Below are positions 1 to 9,335 of a DNA stretch of 64,000 nt, in pieces. This stretch comes from Gp6-AA40 sp963741135 (GTDB lineage Bacteria > Acidobacteriota > Vicinamibacteria > Vicinamibacterales > UBA2999). The translations under genes were made by a program, and so were the position numbers. The stretch is taken from NCBI GenBank assembly GCA_963741135.1, contig CAVUHC010000008.1, positions 1,240,001 through 1,304,000 of the forward strand, written 5' to 3'. The notes under the pieces are model-generated. The model was given only the letters and a program-made list of their open reading frames with translations. It was not told the DNA's origin and searched no databases. Within the stretch, counting starts at the first letter, position 1, and each line of letters opens with the position of its first letter.

Positions 1-1070
1 TCGTGTGCGTCAAGGCAGAGACCGGGGAGCGCGTCTGGCACTTCCAGCTCACGCATCACGACCTCTGGGACTTCGATCCGCCTGCGGCTCCAATCCTCGC
101 TGACATCACCGTGGACGGCAGGCCGATCAAGGCCGTGGTGCAGGTGACCAAGCAGGCCTTTGCCTACGTCTTTGACCGTGTGACGGGAAAGCCCGTATGG
201 CCGATCGAAGAACGTCCGGTCCCGCAATCCACGACGCCGGGGGAGCGGACGTCGCCGACGCAGCCGTTCCCGACCAAGCCAGCGGCGTTCGATCGTCAGG
301 GAACGACAACCGACAACCTGATCGATTTCACGCCCGAACTGCGACAGGAAGCGATTGCGATCACGAAGCAGTACGTGACGGGTCCCCTGTTTACTCCGCC
401 GTCGATTCGAGGCGATGGCCCGAACGCCATGAAGGGAACAATCCAGTTGCCCGGCTCTGTCGGCGGGGCGGACTGGCAGGGCGCGGCGTTTGATCCGGAA
501 ACCGGAACGCTCTACGTTCCATCGATTACGACGCCATTTGTCGCCGATATCGTGCCGGGCGATCCGAAGCAGACGAATCTGCGGTACACGAAGGGCGGGA
601 GACAATGGATCGGCGGGCCCCGTGGTCTGCCGCTGTTCAAACCGCCATACGGACGGATCACGGCCATCGATCTCAATCGCGGCGAGCATCGCTGGATGGT
701 GGCCAACGGCGACGGCCCCCGCGATCATCCAGCGATCAAACATCTGAACCTGCCGCCGCTCGGCAACCCGGGGCGCAGCGCGCCCCTCCTGACCAAGACC
801 CTGCTGTTCGTTGGCGAGGGCTCGCCAGCCATGTCGTCAAATGGGCCGCGGCTGCCTGCCGGGATGCCGGCCACGATTTCGCCCGGCTACGGAGGGAACG
901 GGTTCAAAGCGTTGGACAAGGCAACCGGTGCAACCGTGTGGAAGATGGAGCTGCCGGCGGGGACGACGGGCGCGCCAATTACTTACATGTACCAAGGCAA
1001 GCAATACATTGTCGTGGCGGTAGGGGATAACCAGCATTCCCCGGAATGGGTAGCGCTGGGGCTGCCGTAA
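1..1070 (+). CDS. PQQ-dependent dehydrogenase, C-terminal part (5' truncated)
   Basis: About 355 residues of the C-terminal part of a quinoprotein alcohol/glucose/quinate dehydrogenase; the frame is open at the left edge, so the true start lies outside. The beta-propeller blade pattern is visible (GERVWHFQLTHHDLWDFD near the start, GTLYVPSIT in the middle, ALDKATGATVWKMELP near the end), as is the terminal block TTGAPITYMYQGKQYIVVAVG typical of membrane-bound or periplasmic PQQ glucose/quinate dehydrogenases. Such enzymes oxidise sugars or alcohols in the periplasm and pass electrons to quinone or cytochrome c. The substrate cannot be told from this half. The gene ends at TAA 1068-1070, 86 bp before the next gene. 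Confidence 0.88.
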   Translation, partial: VCVKAETGERVWHFQLTHHDLWDFDPPAAPILADITVDGRPIKAVVQVTKQAFAYVFDRVTGKPVWPIEERPVPQSTTPGERTSPTQPFPTKPAAFDRQGTTTDNLIDFTPELRQEAIAITKQYVTGPLFTPPSIRGDGPNAMKGTIQLPGSVGGADWQGAAFDPETGTLYVPSITTPFVADIVPGDPKQTNLRYTKGGRQWIGGPRGLPLFKPPYGRITAIDLNRGEHRWMVANGDGPRDHPAIKHLNLPPLGNPGRSAPLLTKTLLFVGEGSPAMSSNGPRLPAGMPATISPGYGGNGFKALDKATGATVWKMELPAGTTGAPITYMYQGKQYIVVAVGDNQHSPEWVALGLP

Positions 1071-1156
1071 GAACGTGAAGTTCGAAGTGCGAAGGTCGAA
1101 GTAAGAAGTTACTCGGCCGGGCCAAAGGAAACGTCGGTTCAGAGGAGGATGAGCAC

Positions 1157-1645
1157 ATGGAACACATCATTGGCAAGCTGCTTCAGGACTACGAACATGG
1201 AAAGATGACCCGTCGTCAACTCATTCAGAGCCTGGCGTTCACGGCGACTGCGGCGGCCACCGTGGGTACCGCGGAGGCGGCCCCGGCGAACGCCACCTAC
1301 ATCAACCACGTTTCGATGCAGGTAGCCGACTACAAGAAGACGCGTGATTTCTATTCGGGTCTCTTCGGGATGAAGGTGACCAACGACGATGGAAAAACAC
1401 AATGCCGTCTGACGTTCGGCGACAACATTCTCATTGCTCGCAATGCGAGCAGCCGGCCTGGCGCCAAAGTGGGGGTCGATCACGTTGCGTACTCGCTGGC
1501 CAACTGGGACACGGATAAGACCGTCAAGCCGGCGGTTGAAGCGGAGCTGAAGCGTCGCGGGTTGATGATACGAGCGACTGAAGGCAGCTTCCACGTTCAG
1601 GATCCGGACGGCTTTGAAGTGCAGATGGGGGGCAAAACGCAATAA
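1157..1645 (+). CDS. Exported VOC (glyoxalase/bleomycin-resistance fold) family protein
   Basis: A 162-residue protein with an N-terminal leader containing a twin-arginine-like TRRQLIQSLAF at about residues 18-28 and an Ala-rich stretch to about residue 43, then one vicinal-oxygen-chelate domain (INHVSMQVADY at 49-59, FYSGLFGMKVTNDDGK, VDHVAYSL, final VQDPDGFEVQM). Two beta-alpha-beta-beta-beta halves are recognisable, with the metal-ligand His of the first strand at 51 and an acidic residue in the last strand. VOC proteins act as lyases, isomerases or dioxygenases on small substrates; the substrate is unknown. An AGGAGG at 1142-1147 supports the ATG at 1157. Export suggests periplasmic action. 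Confidence 0.82.
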   Translation: MEHIIGKLLQDYEHGKMTRRQLIQSLAFTATAAATVGTAEAAPANATYINHVSMQVADYKKTRDFYSGLFGMKVTNDDGKTQCRLTFGDNILIARNASSRPGAKVGVDHVAYSLANWDTDKTVKPAVEAELKRRGLMIRATEGSFHVQDPDGFEVQMGGKTQ

Positions 1646-1743
1646 GGCGAATCGCTTCGACTTCCGCGTTCACCCCCTCCCGCCTAGTGGCGACACGGAA
1701 CGGGTGCAGCTTCATCGCGACGCAATACAACAGGTGACTCGAC

Positions 1744-2349
1744 TCATGGAGTCTGGCCGCTGAAGGCGTCGCACGAAACCTTGGGGTGCCAGTTCACAAA
1801 CGCGCCGTTCGGGTTGTCCTTCCATGCCCAGACGTGCAGCGTGTAGAAAGGCGGCAGCCCGAAGCGGTTCGGGCTCTCGAACAGGTGCAGAAGCTGCCCC
1901 ATGAGCTGAGGCGTGGCGGCCGGGTGAGCCGCATCCCAGGCGTCCGCAAACACGAGATAGTCTGCGCCGGTGAGCCGCAGGCGGCCGTCCGGTAGCGGCT
2001 CGTAAATCACGATCTCGGGTCGCGTTGGGTCCAATTCAGGGTCCCCCACCAGCGACAGGTTCACGAAGTGTAGCCCCATCGCCCCGTAGTCGGATCCGCT
2101 GACACAGCCGAATAGAAGCTGGTAGCCCTCAGCCTCAGCCACCCTCACATCACGAAAGCGCTCGGTCGATTGTCGGACAACTTTCACAAGGTCACTCGCT
2201 GGCGCCTTCTGGTCCGATGTCGTTCCATGATGTTGCAATGTTTGCGCGCGGGCATCTTGCGCCGGTGCGTGGGAAGGCCAAGAGCCCATGAGCACGAGCA
2301 CGCCAATCAGGGAATACGCGTGTTGCATCGTCGATCGTCCAATTTTCAT
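1744..2349 (-). CDS. Secreted protein of unknown function
   Basis: A 201-residue protein with a signal peptide (about residues 1-30, ending near SHAPAQDA). No family is recognised with certainty. The mature part has two cysteines (FGCVSGSDYGAMGLHFVN and WHPKVSCDAF) and a compact alpha/beta pattern with conserved-looking GRLRLTGADYLVF and YTLHVWAWKDNPNGAFVNWHP. Its ATG overlaps the stop of the upstream mddA-like gene by four bases (ATGA, 2346-2349) and has a GGAGG just upstream. The two are therefore probably translationally coupled. A role linked to volatile sulfur metabolism is only an inference from that coupling. Confidence 0.75.
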   Translation of the reverse strand: MKIGRSTMQHAYSLIGVLVLMGSWPSHAPAQDARAQTLQHHGTTSDQKAPASDLVKVVRQSTERFRDVRVAEAEGYQLLFGCVSGSDYGAMGLHFVNLSLVGDPELDPTRPEIVIYEPLPDGRLRLTGADYLVFADAWDAAHPAATPQLMGQLLHLFESPNRFGLPPFYTLHVWAWKDNPNGAFVNWHPKVSCDAFSGQTP

Positions 2350-3185
2350 GGCCGCCTCCTGGAAAGACTGACGTGGTGAAAGAGTTTTTGATTTCGCCGG
2401 GATTGTGGTGGCGCAGCGGAGAGCTCACCGTGCTCGCCCGCCGCCGTTGCCCGCGGTCGTCCTCGTCCTGGCAACAACATCGGCACCCTGCGCCGGTACT
2501 CCTCGTACTCCGCACCGTGTTCGGACACGAGATCTCGTTCCTCGAACTGAATCGCCAGAACGATGTAGGCGGTTGTTGCGAAGGCAAACACGAAATGCGC
2601 GAGCGTCATCGTTGGCGTCATCCAGAACGCGAGAAGAAACCCGAAATAGAGCGGATGCCGCACGAACCGGTATGGCAGCGGCGTGCGGAAGGAGACTCGC
2701 ACGTAGGGTCTGCCAATCAGGGGCAGCCATACCTGTCGCAAGCCGAATAGATCGAAATGGTTGATGAGGAACGTCACCGTCAGGACGGTCGCCCAGCCGG
2801 CGGCAAACAGCGTCCACAGTGCGACGCGGGCGGCGGTGTTCTCAACGAACCAGATCTGGATCCCGATCGGACGCCACTGCCAGAACAGCAGGAGCAGCGC
2901 AAGGCTCGCGCAGAACACGTAGGTGGAGCGCTCGATTGCCCACGGGACGATCTGCGTCCAGCGTTCCTTGAACCACTTCCTTGCCATCACGCTGTGCTGA
3001 ACGGCAAAGATGGTCAGGAGCGCGCAATCGATCGCCAGCGCCTCGGGTAGTGACGTCTGGAGGGGGCCATCGAGGCGGCTGGGTACGGCGAACCCACCGA
3101 CGAAGGCGATCGCGTAGAGAAAGGTGAAGAGAAAGATCAGATACGACGCAACACCGTAAGCAAAGAACAGCAAACGTTTCAGCAT
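2346..3185 (-). CDS. mddA: Methanethiol S-methyltransferase-like membrane protein (MddA/NnrU family)
   Basis: A 279-residue integral membrane protein with five or six hydrophobic segments. The block NHFDLFGLRQVWLPLIGRP, then PYRFVRHPLYFGFLLAFW, MTLAHFVFA and IQFEERDLVSEHG, is the signature of MddA, which methylates methanethiol to dimethyl sulfide with S-adenosylmethionine. RHPLY and the E-E-R-D stretch are the shared methyl-donor-binding motifs of the isoprenylcysteine methyltransferase-like superfamily. The ATG at 3185 is preceded by GGAGGA; an upstream in-frame start would add 17 residues without a good ribosome site. The C-terminal ~50 residues after MLLPG are low-complexity and may not be part of the fold. 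The gene is divergent from the hydrolase-LuxR gene at 3304. Confidence 0.8.
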   Translation of the reverse strand: MLKRLLFFAYGVASYLIFLFTFLYAIAFVGGFAVPSRLDGPLQTSLPEALAIDCALLTIFAVQHSVMARKWFKERWTQIVPWAIERSTYVFCASLALLLLFWQWRPIGIQIWFVENTAARVALWTLFAAGWATVLTVTFLINHFDLFGLRQVWLPLIGRPYVRVSFRTPLPYRFVRHPLYFGFLLAFWMTPTMTLAHFVFAFATTAYIVLAIQFEERDLVSEHGAEYEEYRRRVPMLLPGRGRPRATAAGEHGELSAAPPQSRRNQKLFHHVSLSRRRP

Positions 3186-3303
3186 GCATTCCTCCTGTTC
3201 CACAGGAGAATGCACTGGCCATGACGAGCGTGCCATGGGCGCTTTGTCCCGGTTCGGCTAAGATTGCTGGCCCGGACGTCAGACAAATGTCCCGGTCAGG
3301 CAG

Positions 3304-4380
3304 ATGACCACGCCGACGAAGCTTCGCCAGCACGTTCGCTACATCAAAGCCTCGGATGGAACGCGCCTGGCGTGGGCCGAATCGGGCGCGGGTCCGGTCG
3401 TCGTCAAAGCGGCCAACTGGCTCACGCATCTCGAATACGAGTGGGAAAGCCCTGTCTGGAAACACTGGATCCAGTTCTTTTCCGCGCACTGCCACTTGAT
3501 ACGCTGGGACGAGCGGGGATGCGGCATGAGCGACTGGCAGTGCGGCGCCCTGTCACTCGACCAGTGGACCGCGGATCTCGAATCGGTCATCGATGCCGCT
3601 CGACCGGTCGGACCGGTCACGCTGTTTGGCATCTCACAAGGCGTGGCGACGTGCATCCGCTACGCGATCCAGCATCCGGAACGGGTGGCTCGGATGATCC
3701 TGTACGGCGGCTACGCGCGCGGCGCGTTCCGGCGTGGTACGCCGGCAACCGAGTCGGCGCATCGCGCCATGATCGACCTGGCGCGGGTGGCGTGGGGGAA
3801 GGACAATCCGACATTCCGGCAGGTCTTCACGTCGCGTTTCATTCCCGGCGGCAGCCCCGAACAGCTGCAATGGTTCAACGACCTCTGCTTGAAGACGACC
3901 ACTGGCGAGATCGCCGCGAATTTGTTCGAGGTGCGCTCCGAGCTGGACATTACGGCGTTACTCGGTGAGGTGCGCACGCCAACGCTCGTGTTGCACGCGC
4001 GCGGCGACGAGGCGATCCCGATCGAGGAGGGGCGCCTGATGGCCAGCAGCATTCCGGGAGCCGAGTTCGTCGAGCTCGATTCGCGCAATCACATCCTGCT
4101 CGAGCACGAGCCGGCGTGGCAGCGTTTCCGGGAGGGCGTTCTCGCGTTTCTGCAACCGGAGGAACCCGTAAGCGATTCGGCGTTCGCGGCCCTGTCCCCG
4201 CGAGAGCGTCAGGTACTTGCGCTCATGGCCGACGGGTTGAGCAACACGGACATCGCTGAAAGCCTGCAAATCAGCGAAAAGACAGTCCGCAATCACGCAT
4301 CGAACCTCTTCGACAAGCTCGGCGTGTGGTCCCGCGCGCAGGCGATCGTGTTCGCGCGCGACCACGGCTTCAGCAGCTAG
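3304..4380 (+). CDS. Alpha/beta hydrolase with C-terminal LuxR-type HTH (fusion regulator)
   Basis: A 358-residue protein. Residues ~10-280 form an alpha/beta hydrolase with nucleophile elbow GISQG, acid region PTLVLHARGDEAIP and a late His in SRNHILLEHEP. Residues ~295-355 form a LuxR/FixJ helix-turn-helix (LSPRERQVLALMADGLS, TVRNHASNLFDKLGV). Proteins of this layout are thought to sense a small ester or lactone-like ligand and bind DNA. The gene is divergent from mddA with a 118-bp gap, so it may control that operon. Its TAG stop overlaps the stop of the convergent amidohydrolase through the shared palindrome CTAG at 4377-4380. Confidence 0.88.
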   Translation: MTTPTKLRQHVRYIKASDGTRLAWAESGAGPVVVKAANWLTHLEYEWESPVWKHWIQFFSAHCHLIRWDERGCGMSDWQCGALSLDQWTADLESVIDAARPVGPVTLFGISQGVATCIRYAIQHPERVARMILYGGYARGAFRRGTPATESAHRAMIDLARVAWGKDNPTFRQVFTSRFIPGGSPEQLQWFNDLCLKTTTGEIAANLFEVRSELDITALLGEVRTPTLVLHARGDEAIPIEEGRLMASSIPGAEFVELDSRNHILLEHEPAWQRFREGVLAFLQPEEPVSDSAFAALSPRERQVLALMADGLSNTDIAESLQISEKTVRNHASNLFDKLGVWSRAQAIVFARDHGFSS

Positions 4381-5843
4381 AGTCCCGCGGCTTTGCACTG
4401 GGCCGCCCAGTTGGCCTTCATGCCTTCGCGATCGACTTTCTTACCTCTGAGATAGACCTGGCTGATCTTTCGCGTGTTCCTGATGTCATCGAACGGATTG
4501 GCGTCCAGGACGATGAAGTCGGCGCCCTTGCCCACGGCCATCCTTCCCAGCCGATCGCCGACGCCAAGGAAATCGGCCGACGCGCTGGTGGCAGAAATGA
4601 TCGCCTGCTGAGGCGTCATGCCAAGCCAGTTCACGAACGCCTCCAGTTCCATCTGGCTCCCCCAGCCCAGGGGCCGGTTGGCGCCCGCATCGTGGCTGCC
4701 GAAAATAACCGGCACGCCCGCCTTGTAGAGCGTCGCGATGTTCCGCACGGAGAGGTCACCGGTCGGCGGCGGTACCGTCTTGTTCTTCTCGAACGTCTGG
4801 CCCCATTTCTCAACAGTGACCGGGCACACGAGCGCGGTGAGCAGCGGATCGGTCATCCATTCTGGTCTCTGACCGGGCTGGCGCGGCGCGCTGCCGCCCA
4901 CAAAGCTCGGTGTGATGGCCGGAATCATCTTGAAATTCGGATGCGCCTTGGCGAGCGCAAGCAACTCGGCGTCGACCGGCAAATCCATCGGCTGATGGGT
5001 CGCCGCGTCGCCTCCAGCCTCTAACGTGTCTTTCCAGAGCGCCAGCGTTTTGATGTGGCCGATCGTCCTGAGACCGAGTCTGTGCGCTTCACTGACCGCC
5101 GCTCGTAAACTTGCCGACGTGAGCACGGCCGGCTCTTCGCTGTCCGGGTCTTTGAATCCCTTGCGGTCTTCCTGCCAGATCTTGACGAACGGAACCTTCT
5201 GCGCCGCCAGCTCACGCACGGCGTTCGTGGCAAGCCACGGGCTCACGACCGGATAAAACGTCGTGCTCCGATTGGCGCCGGTGCCGGGCCAGGCCAGGCC
5301 CCTCCCGACGGTGTTGTATCTGGCGCCGGTGAAGGCATCCTCTTCGGACACTTTCCGCAGATCCTTGAACGTGGCCGGATTGTCGCTATACCGGGCATCG
5401 ATGAAATCCGGTCTGTCGCTGCCGAGGCTCAGCACCATCGAAGTCCCCGAGTACGCGAACCGGTCCAGATGGTCGAGCATGTGCTCCATCGACCAATCGT
5501 CCGTCGTGCCTTCGCCCGTGGTGATGGTGGCGTAGCCGACGTGGACGTGAGCATCGACGAATCCTGGCATGACCGTCTTGCCGGTGAGGTCGACGCGAAC
5601 GCCGCCGGCCGGAAGCGGGATCTCTCCAGCCTTGCCGACCGCGGTGATTTTCTGACCGACGATGACGAACGCCGAGCGCTCGATGGGCGCGCTCGCATCG
5701 CCGACAATCAGGCGGGCGTTCTCGAACAGCGTCGCCCGCGGTCCGGCGGCCGGCTGCTGCGCCCGGACCACGAAGAAGCTCGCCAAGGCAGCAACCGCAC
5801 ACGTTACCGACAGAGACACGAGCCCGATCCTGCGCGCCTTCAT
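4377..5843 (-). CDS. Exported amidohydrolase (imidazolonepropionase/prolidase-like)
   Basis: A 488-residue protein with a signal peptide (hydrophobic segment at residues ~6-27, cleavage near VVRAQQ). The metal-dependent amidohydrolase fold is clear: GKTVMPGFVDAHVHVGY (HxH at 99-101), GLRTIGHIKTLALWK, VIFGSHDAGANRPLGWG and the C-terminal composite-domain strand VGKGADFIVLDANPFDDI. This family hydrolyses amide bonds such as dipeptides or cyclic amides; the substrate is unknown. The ATG at 5843 has AGGAGG seven bases upstream, so a longer in-frame start is unlikely. Confidence 0.85.
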   Translation of the reverse strand: MKARRIGLVSLSVTCAVAALASFFVVRAQQPAAGPRATLFENARLIVGDASAPIERSAFVIVGQKITAVGKAGEIPLPAGGVRVDLTGKTVMPGFVDAHVHVGYATITTGEGTTDDWSMEHMLDHLDRFAYSGTSMVLSLGSDRPDFIDARYSDNPATFKDLRKVSEEDAFTGARYNTVGRGLAWPGTGANRSTTFYPVVSPWLATNAVRELAAQKVPFVKIWQEDRKGFKDPDSEEPAVLTSASLRAAVSEAHRLGLRTIGHIKTLALWKDTLEAGGDAATHQPMDLPVDAELLALAKAHPNFKMIPAITPSFVGGSAPRQPGQRPEWMTDPLLTALVCPVTVEKWGQTFEKNKTVPPPTGDLSVRNIATLYKAGVPVIFGSHDAGANRPLGWGSQMELEAFVNWLGMTPQQAIISATSASADFLGVGDRLGRMAVGKGADFIVLDANPFDDIRNTRKISQVYLRGKKVDREGMKANWAAQCKAAGL

Positions 5844-6093
5844 AACCACCCTCCTGCTGGAAGCCGCCGGCGCATCAGCGTGGGCGCGGCCCCATCCGTG
5901 GCCGGCGAACTCGAAGCCGTAATGGGTCTGCGTGAAATTCAGCTTCGCTGCAGACAGATTGTAGGCCGTAATCCAGCGTTCAGGGGCTGAGCCGCGGAAC
6001 GCCTGACCTCCGCCTCGTATAATCACCAGACTCGGTCCCGACTGTCATCGCCACCGCGTCGAGACGCAGCGGGTTCGAATGGAGGAGCGTGCT

Positions 6094-7533
6094 GTGACCG
6101 AACCCACCGAAGATTTCGCCACGATGTTCGAGGCTTCGATCAAAGCGAAGCGTGTCGAGAAGGGACAGACCATCGAGGGCACGATCGTCGCGATCGGCCC
6201 GGAAGTGGCGTTCGTCGACGTCGGCGGCAAGGGCGAAGCCACGATCGAGATCGACGAGCTGAAGGACGCCGACGGCCAGATTGAGGTCGCCGTTGGCGAC
6301 CGCATTCAGGCGACCGTCGTCTCGACTGTCGGGGGACTGACGCTCTCCCGGAGGCTGGCGCGAGGCGCCGCGACTCAGCGGCAGCTCGAAGACGCGTTTC
6401 ACACTGGTCTTCCGGTGCAAGGCAAGGTCGAAAAGGCGGTGAAGGGGGGCTACGAGGTGAGCATCGCCCGGCAGCGCGCCTTCTGTCCGATCTCCCAGAT
6501 CGACACACTCCGGAACACGGATCCGTCGGCGCACGAAGGGCGTGTCTACGAATTCCGGATCATTGAGTACAAGGAAGGCGGCAGGAATCTCGTCGTCTCG
6601 CGGCGTGCGCTTCTCGAGGAGGAGCAGCGGGCGAGCGCCGTCGAGATTCGGCGATCGATCGCCCCCGGGGCGGTGATGACCGGGCGCGTCGCCTCCGTGC
6701 GCGACTTCGGCGCGTTCGTCGACCTGGGTGGCGGCGTGCAGGGCTTGCTGCATGTATCCGAGATGGGGTGGTCCCGCGTGTCGGACACGTCGCAGGTCGT
6801 CAAGCCCGGCGACGAGATCACCGTCAAGGTTCTGCGGGTTGACGAGGGCAAGCAGAAGATCTCCCTCGGGTTGAAGCAACTCACCGCCGATCCGTGGTCG
6901 AGAGTCCACGAAACGTACGCAGTAGGGCAGGTGTGCACCGGTCGCGTGACACGCCTGGCGGACTTCGGCGCGTTCGTCGAGCTCGAGCCTGGGGTCGAAG
7001 CATTGGCGCACGTGTCCACGTTCGCTCCCACGGGGCGATCGAATGGATGGTCCAGCGCGATGGCCCCGGAGATGACGGGAGTATTCGAGATCCTGAGCAT
7101 CGACCTCGAGAAGAAGCGGATCGGCGTCGCGCTCGTTCCGGAGGGTTCAGCGCGCGCCGCCGGCAAGGCGTCATCGCAACCTGAGATCGTGCCGGGCGCG
7201 CGCCTTACGGGCAAGGTCGAGCGCCACGAGAAGTTCGGCGTGTTCGTGTTCCTCGCCCCGGGGCGCACTGGTCTCATCCCAATGAGCGAGACCGGCGTTG
7301 CCAGGGAAACGGATGTGTCCAAAGCGCTTCCCGTCGGCACCGACGTCGAAGTCGTCGTCCTCGAGGTCGACCCGACGGGCCGCCGCATTCGTCTCAGCGT
7401 CAAGGCGGTGCTGGACGCGCACGAGGCCGAGGAAGTGCGCGAGTATACCGACCGCGAGGACGCCGCATCCTCGGAGGGATTCGGATCGCTCGCCGACAAG
7501 CTCCGCGGCGCACTCACGCCGCGTGAGAAGTAA
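6094..7533 (+). CDS. S1 RNA-binding domain protein (ribosomal protein S1-like)
   Basis: A 479-residue acidic protein built of about five S1/OB domains, at roughly residues 22-88, 105-172, 190-260, 276-348 and 366-436. The third and fourth carry the strongest signature (VRDFGAFVDLGGGVQGLLHVSEM and RLADFGAFVELEPGVEALAHVS). Bacterial S1 recruits mRNA to the 30S subunit and usually has six domains, so this shorter protein could be the housekeeping S1 or a paralog. The chosen start is GTG 6094, because GGAGGAG lies 6-8 bases upstream; an ATG at 6079 would put that ribosome site inside the gene. Confidence 0.85.
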   Translation: MTEPTEDFATMFEASIKAKRVEKGQTIEGTIVAIGPEVAFVDVGGKGEATIEIDELKDADGQIEVAVGDRIQATVVSTVGGLTLSRRLARGAATQRQLEDAFHTGLPVQGKVEKAVKGGYEVSIARQRAFCPISQIDTLRNTDPSAHEGRVYEFRIIEYKEGGRNLVVSRRALLEEEQRASAVEIRRSIAPGAVMTGRVASVRDFGAFVDLGGGVQGLLHVSEMGWSRVSDTSQVVKPGDEITVKVLRVDEGKQKISLGLKQLTADPWSRVHETYAVGQVCTGRVTRLADFGAFVELEPGVEALAHVSTFAPTGRSNGWSSAMAPEMTGVFEILSIDLEKKRIGVALVPEGSARAAGKASSQPEIVPGARLTGKVERHEKFGVFVFLAPGRTGLIPMSETGVARETDVSKALPVGTDVEVVVLEVDPTGRRIRLSVKAVLDAHEAEEVREYTDREDAASSEGFGSLADKLRGALTPREK

Positions 7534-7575
7534 GGCGAACTCCTACAGCCTCGTCGACAGCCTTGTCAGCGCCGT

Positions 7576-8355
7576 TCAGCGCGCGGGGCCGAGCGGCTCG
7601 AGGCCGGCCTTGGTGAACGCCACACGGCCCTCGGGGCCGGCGAGCGTACGCAGGAAGGCGCGCGCCGCGTCGCCACTCCCGGCGCTCGTGGGGATAGCCG
7701 CCGCATAGATCGTCGGTAACTGGATCGCGGCCGGTAGCGTGCCAGCCACTTTCACACCCCTGTTGGGTTGCAATTCGCTCGTGAACGAGATGCCGAATTC
7801 GGCCTCGCCTTTGGCGACGGCGTCAGCCACTTCCGATCCTTGCGTCCGGTACACGATTTTCGCTTTCATCGCCTCGGCAATGCCCATTCGCTGCAGGAGG
7901 CCTTCGAAATAGGTTCCAGATGTCCCGCCTGAAGCCGGATTCACGTAGGAGACCGATCGGGCCTTGAGCAGAGCGGCCTTGAATGTGTCCGGGGTCGAAA
8001 GATCGGGCGAGGATGCGCCGGCCCGGACCCCCACACCGATCAATGCGCGCGCAAGATCGACCCGGCTGCCTGTCACGACCAGATTCCCCTTTTGCAGCAT
8101 CTCCATGCCAGGCACAGCGACGATCACCAGATCGGCTTTCTCGCCGGCGGCCAGCCTCTTTTGCAACGCGCCCGTCGTGTCAGTGACATATACGAGCCTG
8201 TTACCAGAGCTGCGCGCGAAGGCGACGCCTGCCTCCTTGACCGGCTCGGTCACCGCTCCGCCCACGAAGACCCTGATCTCCGTCTGCGCGAACGCGAGCG
8301 CGGGCAGCAGGATCAACCAAACGAACGCAACACAGCCACCGAGCATTTCCCGCAT
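7576..8355 (-). CDS. ModA-like extracellular substrate-binding protein
   Basis: A 259-residue type-II periplasmic binding protein with signal peptide (MREMLGGCVAFVWLILLPALAFA). It matches the molybdate-binding ModA architecture: EIRVFVGGAVTEPVKEAGVAF at the mature N terminus, then SYVNPASGGTSGTYFEGLLQRMGI and FGISFTSELQPN. No ModB or ModC permease or ATPase gene is adjacent. The ligand could be molybdate, tungstate or another oxyanion or small organic anion. A GAGGGAG supports ATG 8355. A paralog of the same length lies at 13399-14196. Confidence 0.82.
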   Translation of the reverse strand: MREMLGGCVAFVWLILLPALAFAQTEIRVFVGGAVTEPVKEAGVAFARSSGNRLVYVTDTTGALQKRLAAGEKADLVIVAVPGMEMLQKGNLVVTGSRVDLARALIGVGVRAGASSPDLSTPDTFKAALLKARSVSYVNPASGGTSGTYFEGLLQRMGIAEAMKAKIVYRTQGSEVADAVAKGEAEFGISFTSELQPNRGVKVAGTLPAAIQLPTIYAAAIPTSAGSGDAARAFLRTLAGPEGRVAFTKAGLEPLGPAR

Positions 8356-8485
8356 CAGCTTGTCTCCCTCGCTGTTTCTCGTTATCTGTTCCCGCAATCT
8401 ACACGACACTAGACCATCTTTCTCCAAACCTACGAATTCCTCCGTGTCTTCGTGTCTTCCGTGGCTACGTCGGAGTGCAATCGCG

Positions 8486-9335
8486 TTAGCTTGCAATTGA
8501 GTCGAATCCTGCCTCTGGTACCGCGCGGCCAGCGGCTAACCGATAGAACCCGGGCGCGGGCATCGTCGCGTAGCCTTCGGCCACCAGCGCACGGTTGCCG
8601 CGTCCGGCTTCCGGCCGCGACAGGCCTGTCACGCGGGCCATCTCGCCGGGAATCGTCATTCCCGCGCCGGCCAGAAAGCAGCGGGCGATTTCGCGCAGGG
8701 CGGTGTCTCGACTCACGCGCCGGCGCAGCGCGTCGGGAAACCGTCCGACGCCAAGCGTCCAGATGTAGGTGAACTTCGGTTGATAGAAGACCTCGCTCGG
8801 CACGACGATCATGGCGGCCTGGAGTTCGTCCACGCCCCTGGTGAACGCCGTGCGGTCTTTCACGCCGGATTCGTCGCGCAGGTCCGCCGTGCTCATCTCC
8901 CATTCCTTGCGGAGCACGCGCAGGATCGCCTGTGCGTTCCTGCTCAGTCGCCGTTTCTCCTCCGATCGGCGCACGCCCCAGACGGCGTGAAAGTAGGGGA
9001 TCATGCGCGGCGCGAGGAACATGGCTCTTGCCGCGGGCGAGCTTGGCATAGTAGACCTTGCCGCGCCTCACGATCTCGTCCTTCAACTCCCACGTGAGCG
9101 AGGCCTCGGGGTCTTTCTGCACGTTGCGCGGCATCACGGCGTCGCGGCGCCCGCAGACCGCCACGTAGAGCGACGGCCCCGGCCGCCGGGAATCGGTCAG
9201 GCAGGCGGCGAAGCCGACCTGCTCGATGAAGCGTTCCGCGTCGAAGGCGGTCTCGACCTGCCGCGTCCCTTCGCGGCGCCAGCGTTCGTCGCGGTAGTCT
9301 TCAATCTCCGCCGGAATCTGTGGCTTGGGTCTCAT
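8486..9335 (-). pseudogene. AlkZ-related winged-helix protein, interrupted by a frameshift near 9020
   Basis: Two overlapping frames together encode one protein of about 280 residues. The first (from ATG 9335) gives MRPKPQIPAEIEDYRDERW through VYYAKLARGK. The second continues with MFLAPRMIPYFHAVWGV and ends VPEAGFDSIAS. The joined product resembles the winged-helix AlkZ/YcaQ-related group (WELKDEIVRRGKVYYAKL, then REWEMSTADLRDESG and a late AGAGMTIPGEMARVTGLSRP). Members are DNA glycosylase-like or transcription-factor-like. The shift lies at about 9018-9022 and is consistent with +1 on the coding strand. The start overlaps the stop of the upstream lactonase gene by four bases (ATGA), so the pair was co-translated. 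Whether the shift is real or a consensus error is unknown. Confidence 0.68.
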
